From NCBI GenBank assembly GCA_965277615.1, contig CBDIDG010000005.1, positions 1,984,001 to 2,048,000 on the forward strand: a stretch of 64,000 bases of DNA, in the 5' to 3' direction. Source of the DNA: Bog-532 sp965277615 (GTDB taxonomy: Bacteria > Actinomycetota > Actinomycetes > Streptosporangiales > Streptosporangiaceae). Under the pieces are notes generated by a model. It ran no database searches. It worked only from the letters and a program-made list of their open reading frames with translations, and was not told the origin of the DNA. Of this stretch, positions 32,751 through 39,406 are shown piece after piece. Made by a program: the position numbers and the translations under genes. How positions within the stretch are numbered: the first letter of the stretch is position 1; every line of letters begins with the position of its first letter.

Positions 32751-33972
32751 CGCCCTCACCGCGCGTGAGAGCGTCCAAGGCAGCGGGGAACTCATGCCCC
32801 AAGCCGATTTCGCGAAGCTGATCGCGCAAACGACGAAGATCAGCCGCACTAAGTCGATCGGCATCAAAGGAAGCTAGAATCTCCGTGATTCTTCGCTCAA
32901 CCCATACGGGAGCTGTGGTTTCCAGGCCTAGAACTCTCCGCAGAGTCTCATCGGAGGTCGCCGCCTTGTTTGCTGAATCCAAAAGCCTACTCACTACCCG
33001 GCCGTCTTCATAGTCAAGCACATAGACATGGCTGTCGTTGACCGATGTAACGATAAACGGACTATGTGTGGCTACGATGAAAGTGATATGCGGAAACGCG
33101 TTGAGCAACGCAGGGATGATCGAGCGTTGGAGTTCGGGATGAAGGTGGTTTTCAGGCTCATCCATACATACCGTGAAAGCTGAATATTCACGGCTTCTCA
33201 AGAAAATCTGCCAACTTATCTCTATGAGTGAACTAATACCGCCAGAGACAGCATCAACCAAAAAGTCGCCCGCCTTGGTCCGGATAACAATTTCCGGGGG
33301 TCGAATACTCAACTCCCGGAAGCCCAAAGATGGGGGGAGTACGCCCCGCAGTGTTTTTTGGAAGCCTTCCCAGACCTGACGGGCCTCAAAATTTGCTTCC
33401 AGCGCATTTGTGCTGTAACCGTAAAGCGCCGCAGCCATAAGTGATTCCTTCATCTGCAACATCGGGGTCTTGCCCGAGTATTGGCCGCGCCATCGGCTGG
33501 ATATTTCATTATAGTAGCTCTGAAACAATTGCGCGCTAGCGGAAAACTGCGTCGGCAGGGCATTCAGAGGTTGGTATGCGCTCATTGCGCGATGGGAGGG
33601 CAAGTATATTCCGGGCACGAGTTGCTGCGCATTAAACAATACGTCGTATGCAGGACCAGCGGCGGGCAAGGAAATCGATGTAGACATGCCGTCGCTATAC
33701 GTCAATTCGCCTATAGTCCGACCCTCCTGATCCTTATACCATGAGTCGATTGACCAGGAAATTCCGTTCTTGCGCATGCGCGGACTTCCAAGGTACTGCG
33801 TCGTCCAGTTGAAATGCCTGCCCAGCAAGTTCAACAGTGTCGTCTTCCCTGACGCGTTAGCCCCTGTCAGAACTGTCAGTCGCGGATGAAAATCTATTCG
33901 TACTGACTCAAATTGGCGCCAGCTATGGAGCGACAGCCGTTGGAAACGAGCCTGTTTGCCAGGGTTGGTCAC
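32734..33972 (-). CDS. ptuA: Septu PtuA-like ATPase
   Basis: This 412-aa AAA/ABC-type ATPase has Walker A (VLTGANASGKTTLL), a signature-like loop (DAVSGGISSLIEISW), Walker B (FTVCMDEPENHLHPEL) and the His switch (FIVATHSPFIV). It overlaps the HNH gene downstream, the order and pairing that define Septu type I. PtuA oligomers sense invading phage and license PtuB cleavage. Both genes look intact, making this the most complete known defence system here. The only 3' neighbour is ptuB, and 33973-34371 upstream contains no gene that I can support. Confidence 0.87.
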   Translation of the reverse strand: MTNPGKQARFQRLSLHSWRQFESVRIDFHPRLTVLTGANASGKTTLLNLLGRHFNWTTQYLGSPRMRKNGISWSIDSWYKDQEGRTIGELTYSDGMSTSISLPAAGPAYDVLFNAQQLVPGIYLPSHRAMSAYQPLNALPTQFSASAQLFQSYYNEISSRWRGQYSGKTPMLQMKESLMAAALYGYSTNALEANFEARQVWEGFQKTLRGVLPPSLGFRELSIRPPEIVIRTKAGDFLVDAVSGGISSLIEISWQIFLRSREYSAFTVCMDEPENHLHPELQRSIIPALLNAFPHITFIVATHSPFIVTSVNDSHVYVLDYEDGRVVSRLLDSANKAATSDETLRRVLGLETTAPVWVERRITEILASFDADRLSAADLRRLRDQLREIGLGHEFPAALDALTRGEGDAPSE

Positions 33973-34371
33973 TAATACATGATGCCACGCTCGGGAGCTT
34001 GCTGGCGCTGAACGGCACAGATTGGCTCCACAGACTGACCCCGATTATCGTGGTCTGCGGGTTGGCAAAAATCAGCCCGTCCGGCACATAGTTATTTCCG
34101 AAATGTCTAGGCCTGTGGCACGACGCTCGAAGCTCCAGGCTCCGGCGTGTCACCTACAGTGCATGAAGACCAACGGCGCGACCACGCAGCGGTCCAGGCG
34201 ATGTCGCACGTCCGTATGCCATCATTAGGCTGAACCGATGCTGTGTCAGGGATGGTGGCCGACTTTGACGAGCGCCACAGACCACCGTAAGTGGCACGCT
34301 TGGGCCACACGTATCCCCTCAGGCCAGCGTGGCCTCTGTGCAGTGCGATAAGTCAGCGACTCCGCCACTGA

Positions 34372-34476
34372 CCTGGCTGGCTGCCGTTCTACCCGCTCCG
34401 TCACCGCTTCCTGACCTCACCCCCACTTCGTGCGGCCGAGGTCAGGAAGCACTCCACAGAACGACAGCCAGCCAGG
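34372..34476. repeat. Long nested hairpin near the left side of the integrative module
   Basis: Outer arms 34372-34390 and 34458-34476 pair over 19 bp with one mismatch (CCTGGCTGGCTG...CGTTCT). Inner arms 34406-34418 and 34438-34450 are a perfect 13-bp repeat (GCTTCCTGACCTC). It lies 87 bp beyond the stop of the GntR gene. It could be a terminator, an origin or single-strand initiation site, or an element boundary. Confidence 0.7.
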
Positions 34477-34563
34477 AAAAGAGCATCAGAGAATCAAGAA
34501 CTGAAATCAAGATCAAAATCGGTAGGTACCGCGGGGTCGAACGGGTGTGGGCTCTGGGTGTGG

Positions 34564-34803
34564 TTACCGGTCGCGGTTGATGAAGGTGCCGCGGCCGTGG
34601 CGGGTGATGATGAGCCCGCGGTCCCGGAGAATCTCCATGGCGCGGCGGACGGTGGTGTAGGCGACGCCGTAGTCCTCGGCCAGGTCGCGCTCGCTGGGCA
34701 GCTTGACCTCGATCTCGCCGGCGTTGATCCGGCGTTCGAGGTCGTCGGCGACCTGCATGTAGGCGTACTGCTCGCCCATGGGATCGACGCGGCGTGCTGG
34801 CAC
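34564..34803 (-). CDS. Short GntR-family regulator
   Basis: This 79-aa protein is little more than a GntR winged helix: YAYMQVADDLERRINAGEI, KLPSERDLAEDYGVAYTTVRRAMEIL and the wing RGLIITRHGRGTF. The start is taken at GTG 34803; ATG 34779 is also possible. Short GntR proteins of this kind (KorSA-like) repress transfer and replication genes in actinomycete integrative elements. It is divergent from the gene at 34925 across a palindromic operator. Confidence 0.85.
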   Translation of the reverse strand: MPARRVDPMGEQYAYMQVADDLERRINAGEIEVKLPSERDLAEDYGVAYTTVRRAMEILRDRGLIITRHGRGTFINRDR

Positions 34804-34853
34804 ATGATCAACCTAGATGCTGTCTGAGCAGCGTAAACAACCAGTAAGCTCAC

Positions 34854-34870
34854 AGAGCTATGTAAGCTCT
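34854..34870. promoter_or_regulatory. Probable GntR operator
   Basis: AGAGCT-N5-AGCTCT is a perfect inverted repeat. GTAAGCTC also occurs twice, at 34843 and 34862. It lies in the 121-bp divergent gap between the GntR gene and the element operon. Confidence 0.5.
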
Positions 34871-34924
34871 GCATGCTCTTGCTAGGCTGGTGGTGATCAC
34901 CCGGCCCGGTAAGGGAGGCCAGCC

Positions 34925-35494
34925 ATGACCTTGGTATCGCCCCTATCCCCGTCACCGGAGCCCGCTCCCGCCGATGCACCCGCCCGGACGCTGGCCCGGC
35001 AGCTGGCCGCCGCCGGGCTGGGGGTGGAGGTCTCCCGCCGCCGCGACATCTGCGAACTCACCATCGCGGGCGCAGCGACCGGCAAGTCGTTTGTGGCCCT
35101 GGATACCGGCGGCCAGGCCCGCTGGTACTACGAACCAGCCGCCGGGCCCGCAACGAGCCCGGCCACCTTGGCGGCGATCATCACTCACCTGCTTGGCGGC
35201 CCACCGCCCCCGCCGGTTCCTGTGGCCTACCGGGCCCTGCCCGTCAAGGGACAGGTCGGCCGGTTGCTGCAGGACCGGGGACTGACGGTCGTGCTGCGGG
35301 TCAGCGAAGACTGGGAATCCTTCGAGGCCACCACCGACATCGACATCACCAGCCCCGCCCGGCCCTGGCTCGGCACCGTCCGCCTCTCCGACGACGCCGC
35401 CCTGGACTGGCACTGCGACTGGCGGGCCGCATTCGGGGGCGATCCCGCTGCCCTCGTCGGCCTCATCATCCCGGTCCTGCGCCCCCGCCGATGA
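34925..35494 (+). CDS. Hypothetical protein of the integrative module
   Basis: This 189-aa protein starts at the ATG after AAGGGAGG. It is Ala/Pro-rich with a hydrophilic start (SPSPEPAPADAP), a central region FVALDTGGQARWYYEP and a second half VLRVSEDWESFEATTDIDI. There is no signal peptide or membrane helix. I recognise no family. Its position as first gene after the regulator, before the replication and transfer genes, suggests an accessory role in element maintenance. Between it and the next gene (35495-35828) I see only a GC-rich region with short repeats of GCCGAAG. Confidence 0.6.
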   Translation: MTLVSPLSPSPEPAPADAPARTLARQLAAAGLGVEVSRRRDICELTIAGAATGKSFVALDTGGQARWYYEPAAGPATSPATLAAIITHLLGGPPPPPVPVAYRALPVKGQVGRLLQDRGLTVVLRVSEDWESFEATTDIDITSPARPWLGTVRLSDDAALDWHCDWRAAFGGDPAALVGLIIPVLRPRR

Positions 35495-35828
35495 AACCAG
35501 GCTCTGGGTCCTGGCACGCTACATCGCCGGCGCGGTCCAGCACGCGCTTTATTTCCCGTGACCGGACAGCACCCCGCCGTACTCCGGTTCCCGTTCCGGT
35601 CCCGTCCCATTCCACCCGCACCCCCGTCACCACTGCCCGATTCGTCCCCCACGCAGAACGGCACCGCGCTGGCGTCCCGGTGTTGCCGAAGCTGCCGGTA
35701 CTGCCGAAGTTTCCCCGGAGGTTTGCCGAGGTCGCGAGGCTGCCGGCCATGCCGGCTGCTGCCGACGTTTGCCGGAGAAAGATCATTCCGGTGACCGCTC
35801 ACAGGCCGGTCCGGTTACAACGGCAGCC

Positions 35829-36581
35829 ATGCCTGCCACACGAGCAACAGACCCGGCCCGGTCCCGCCGGATCGACGCCGGGACCATCAAGCTCACCGAT
35901 CGCGACATCACCGGGCTGACCCTGGTCGCCGACCAGTACGGGGCCCCGGTTGACCTGCTCGCTGACGCCCTGGACGTGCAGCCCGACCGGCTCCGCGGGA
36001 TCATGGGCCGCTGGCGGCACGCCGGCTGGGCCGCCACCGGTTCGCTGGGTAAAGGACCGGCCTGGTGCTGGCCCACCCCGGCCGGGATGCGGCTGCTCGG
36101 CCTGCCCTATGCCGCGAAAGAGCCGTCCGCGACCCGGCTGGCCCACATCCGCGCCGTCCTGGCCGTCCGGTTGTGGCTCCAATCCGGCCAGGCCTACCAG
36201 CAGGGGCGGGCGTGGTGGCGCAGCGAACGCCGCATCCGCGCCGCCGCCGGCGGCAAAGTCGGCATCGCCCATCTGCCCGACGCTGAAGTCCACTGGCCGT
36301 CCCTGGACGGCGCCCCGTATGCGGGGCAGATCTGGGCGATTGAGGCCGAGCTGACCCCCAAGCCACTGGCCCGCACGACGGGGATCATGCGGGACATGCT
36401 GACCCGGACCAGCGACTACGGCCCGGCCGGCACCCCCAGCATCGAGCCCCGCTACGCCCAGATCGTCTACCTCACTGCACCCGCCGCGATCTCCATCGTC
36501 TCCCGGTCCATCGGCAACCTCCCCGAACCACTCCAGGCCCGGATGGTGGCCCGGAACCTGCCCCCCGGGGCCACCGCGTGA
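35829..36581 (+). CDS. Replication-relaxation-like winged-helix protein
   Basis: This 250-aa protein matches the pattern of the replication-relaxation family in actinobacterial and firmicute mobile elements: an N-terminal winged helix (LTDRDITGLTLVADQYGAP, GRWRHAGWAATG), then WWRSERRIRAA, PDAEVHW, GQIWAIEAELTPKPLAR and IVYLTAPAA. The start is taken at ATG 35829. Its stop overlaps the next start (GTGA), so it is translationally coupled to the FtsK-like gene. It is presumed to bind element DNA near the origin; no catalytic residues are apparent. Confidence 0.72.
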   Translation: MPATRATDPARSRRIDAGTIKLTDRDITGLTLVADQYGAPVDLLADALDVQPDRLRGIMGRWRHAGWAATGSLGKGPAWCWPTPAGMRLLGLPYAAKEPSATRLAHIRAVLAVRLWLQSGQAYQQGRAWWRSERRIRAAAGGKVGIAHLPDAEVHWPSLDGAPYAGQIWAIEAELTPKPLARTTGIMRDMLTRTSDYGPAGTPSIEPRYAQIVYLTAPAAISIVSRSIGNLPEPLQARMVARNLPPGATA

Positions 36582-38446
36582 GTATCTGGGGTTGGCTGAA
36601 ACTCACCATCGCCGTCTGGCTGTTCCGCCAGTTGCTCAAGCTCACCGGCTGGCTTACGGTGGCCGCGATCGCCACCGCGGCCTGGCCCATCACGGTGGTG
36701 GCCGCGGTGGGGTACGGGGCGGCGTGGCTGCGGGGCTGGCCGCCGGCCCGGCTATGGCGTGCCGCGGCCTGGTCGCTGCCCATGACCGCCGTCTACCTCA
36801 CCGGCCAGGCCATCCGCCGTGGCACCTGGCCCGCTGTCGCCCTCGCCCCGGTGAACGACTGGGCGGATGGGTGGCGGCTGCTGGCCGCGGGCGCGATCGT
36901 GCGCGCGGGACTGCTGGTGGCGCCGGTCGCGGTCCCGGCCGGGCTGGCCCTGGGCGGCCTGGCGTGGGCGTGGCGGATCTACGCGGTCACCACCGGCCTG
37001 GCCGGGCACACCGCCTCCGCGCCGGTCTGGTTCGACGAACGCCAGTGGCGCCACCAGGTCCGCTCCGCCCGGGGCCGGGCCGCCGCCCCCGGCACGGTGC
37101 CCCTGCTGACCGGCCGGGGCCTGGTCGCGGTGGGCGCGACGATCCGGGCGGTCGGGCACCGGTGGCGGCCGGTCCTGGCCATCCCGGCCGGGTCCCTCAT
37201 CCGCCATTCGGTGATCATCGGTTCGTCGGGCAGCGGGAAGACGAACCTGATGATGCGGCTGTGGGCCGGCTGGTACGCCGCCATCCACGCCGCGTTCACC
37301 CGGCGGGAGGGGGCCCGGCCGCTGCTGATCGTCCTGGACTGCAAGGGCGGCCCCGACGCCCGCGTCAAAGCCGAACGCACCCGCCGCCTCCTGCACGGCA
37401 CCGGAGCGCGGCGGGTCGCGATCTGGCCTGATGAGGCCCGCCTGTGCTTGTGGGACCTGCCGCCGCAGGATCTGGGGGTGCTGCTGCTGCAGATGATCGA
37501 GACCGGGGACGGCGCGGCGGCCTTCTACACCGACATCATGCAGACCGTCATGAACCTCGCCCTGGCTGCCCCCGGCGGACCACCCGCCGACGCGGCCAGC
37601 TTCCTCAGCCGCCTCGACAGCCAATGGCTGGAAAGCGCCTACGGCGACGGAGCCCACGAAGCGGCCATGATCCGGATCCGGGCCGCCCGGGCCCACATCG
37701 GGGATGTTCAGCTGCGCTGCGCCACCCTGTTCGGCCGCCTCGGCCCCGCCCTGGACGGCCCCGGTTCTCTGGCGGGCGCTGATGTCTGGTACTGCATCCT
37801 GGAGGGCACCCGGGAGCAGTCGGTCGCCGAAACCCAGGCCATGGCCCTGACCGAACTGGTCGCCCACGCCGCCACCGACCCCGATGCGGAGCGGCGGGCG
37901 ATTCTGCTGGCCGCCGACGACTACTCCGCCGTCTCCCGCCGCGTCCCCATCAGCAACCTCTACGAGCGGGGCCGGTCCCTCGGCCTCGGCGTCCAGGTCT
38001 CCGCCCAGTCCTGGCAGGGACTCGGCGCCGGCGAGGACGAGCGGTACCGGATCGCCGCCACCGCCGACGGCGGCATCTGGCTCCTCCATACGCCGTACCC
38101 GGAGCCGGTGATCCAGCTGGCCGGGACCCGGCGGGTGCTGGAATCGGCGCACAAGCTGATCGGCGCGACCTGGGGCGATGAGGGCACTACGAGGGTGCAG
38201 CACGCCTGGACCGCTGACCCCGGCCTCATCCGCACCCTGCAGACCGGGCAGGCGTGTTATATCCATCATGGCGGCGCTACCTTCGTCCAGGTCGCCCGCC
38301 CCAAGCCGTCCCCGCTGCCGCTGCCCGCGGCCCGGGCACCCTCGGTCATCGTCCCCCCGCCCGCACCGCCACCAGCCGATGAGCACGCCACGCCACCACC
38401 GCCGGGGGGCCTGGAGGACGTCTTCGGCCCGGAAGCGTTCCGGTGA
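36578..38446 (+). CDS. FtsK/SpoIIIE-type DNA translocase (TraB-like conjugation ATPase)
   Basis: This 622-aa protein has about four N-terminal membrane helices (residues ~5-145). A cytoplasmic motor domain follows, with Walker A IIGSSGSGKTNLMMR, a Walker B-like LLIVLDCKGG, a downstream AILLAADDYSAVSRR and the arginine-containing YERGRSLGLGVQVSAQSW. Actinomycete integrative elements transfer double-stranded DNA with one such hexameric pump, so this is likely the conjugative translocase. The C-terminal tail is Pro-rich. It is coupled to genes on both sides by GTGA overlaps. Confidence 0.87.
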   Translation: MSIWGWLKLTIAVWLFRQLLKLTGWLTVAAIATAAWPITVVAAVGYGAAWLRGWPPARLWRAAAWSLPMTAVYLTGQAIRRGTWPAVALAPVNDWADGWRLLAAGAIVRAGLLVAPVAVPAGLALGGLAWAWRIYAVTTGLAGHTASAPVWFDERQWRHQVRSARGRAAAPGTVPLLTGRGLVAVGATIRAVGHRWRPVLAIPAGSLIRHSVIIGSSGSGKTNLMMRLWAGWYAAIHAAFTRREGARPLLIVLDCKGGPDARVKAERTRRLLHGTGARRVAIWPDEARLCLWDLPPQDLGVLLLQMIETGDGAAAFYTDIMQTVMNLALAAPGGPPADAASFLSRLDSQWLESAYGDGAHEAAMIRIRAARAHIGDVQLRCATLFGRLGPALDGPGSLAGADVWYCILEGTREQSVAETQAMALTELVAHAATDPDAERRAILLAADDYSAVSRRVPISNLYERGRSLGLGVQVSAQSWQGLGAGEDERYRIAATADGGIWLLHTPYPEPVIQLAGTRRVLESAHKLIGATWGDEGTTRVQHAWTADPGLIRTLQTGQACYIHHGGATFVQVARPKPSPLPLPAARAPSVIVPPPAPPPADEHATPPPPGGLEDVFGPEAFR

Positions 38447-38913
38447 ACCCGTTCGAAGTGCTGGGGCTCCCGGTCCGTGCGGATCTGAGCGACGCTCAGG
38501 TCCGCACGGCGTGGAAAGACATCGCCGCCGCGACCCACCCCGACCGGCCCGGCGGCGGCGATGTGGCCGCCTACACCGCCGCGGCCGCCGCCTTCGCCCA
38601 GCTCCGCACCGGCTGGGGACGATCCGAGGCCTACGCGGACCTCGCCATCACCGAGCCGTACATCCCGGCCTCGGGCCCGCCAACGGTCCGGTGGCCCGGC
38701 GGGAGCCTGAGGCGAGGGCTGCTGCTCCCGGCCCGTATCAGGCACGGCCGCCCGCTTCGGCTGCTGACCCGCGCCCTGGCCGCGGCCCTGTTGTCGCTGC
38801 TGACCTTGGCCTTGATCCCCGGCCAGGCCGCCGGCCCCGCCGTGGTCACCGGGCTGGCCCTCTGGTTCTTCTTCTCCGCCCGCGCCGACCTGGCCCCGCC
38901 CCCGGGGCGATGA
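38443..38913 (+). CDS. J-domain protein with C-terminal membrane segments
   Basis: This 156-aa protein has, in its first ~65 residues, a J domain with the HPD tripeptide intact (AATHPDRPGG), so it should stimulate a DnaK-type ATPase. The last ~50 residues contain two hydrophobic stretches (LLTRALAAALLSLLTLALI, AVVTGLALWFFFS) that would anchor it in the membrane. It overlaps the translocase stop by GTGA. A membrane J protein in a transfer operon could help assemble or remodel the translocase; this is inference from position. Confidence 0.8.
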   Translation: MNPFEVLGLPVRADLSDAQVRTAWKDIAAATHPDRPGGGDVAAYTAAAAAFAQLRTGWGRSEAYADLAITEPYIPASGPPTVRWPGGSLRRGLLLPARIRHGRPLRLLTRALAAALLSLLTLALIPGQAAGPAVVTGLALWFFFSARADLAPPPGR

Positions 38914-39009
38914 ACAACCATGCCTCCGGCGGGGAACTTCGGGCTCCGGGATGGAGGAAAACCCATCAGGCCTGGCCCTTCCCGGCGGTCGCCGCCGGCC
39001 CGCCTCCAG

Positions 39010-39120
39010 CCGAGCGGGCCGGCCGTGCCGCCTCAAGCCGCAAAGACCGCGGCTTGACCCGGCCCACCCGGCCCGCTTGATCGGCTGGCGGGACGACGGC
39101 GACGGGATGGGCCAGGCCCG
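39010..39120 (+). repeat. Dispersed repeat, copy 1
   Basis: This ~110-bp GC-rich sequence includes GCCTCAAGC and GGGACGACGGCGACGGGATGG. A related copy in the same orientation lies at 55259-55375, outside the integrative module. It is non-coding here, between the J-domain gene and the next small gene. Confidence 0.6.
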
Positions 39121-39163
39121 GGCGCATTTTGCGCTGACAGCACCATTGAAGAAAGGCCGAAAA

Positions 39164-39406
39164 ATGTTCACAGAACCATCAGGAAACAATGACGAGAAAT
39201 CAATGCCGCCGATCCCGGAATCGGGCATAATCGCCTATAATCTGAGGGAGGGGGAACGGCCGGGCGGGCTGAAAGTCCGGTTCAAAGTCACCATTGCCAC
39301 CGGGGCGGAAGCGCGTGAGCTGGACGCCCGGCAGGCCGAAACGATACGGAGGCTGCTGCAATGGGCACAGCAGAACCAGCACCCGCACCCGCCGGGCCAG
39401 GACTGA
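39164..39406 (+). CDS. Small acidic/basic protein preceding the integrase
   Basis: This 80-aa protein starts at an ATG preceded by AAAGG. The N-terminus is hydrophilic (EPSGNNDEKS), followed by FKVTIATGAEARELDARQAETIRRLLQWAQ, a probable amphipathic helix. It overlaps the integrase start by 46 bp, a position often taken by an excisionase or directionality factor, but I see no HTH signature. The function is unknown. Confidence 0.65.
   Translation: MFTEPSGNNDEKSMPPIPESGIIAYNLREGERPGGLKVRFKVTIATGAEARELDARQAETIRRLLQWAQQNQHPHPPGQD

Noticed and set aside
34022..34228. A 68-residue plus-strand frame between ptuA and the hairpin
   Set aside because: No SD, biased composition, and no link to the stray protein end at 41330, so it is not the missing 5' half of an att-site gene.
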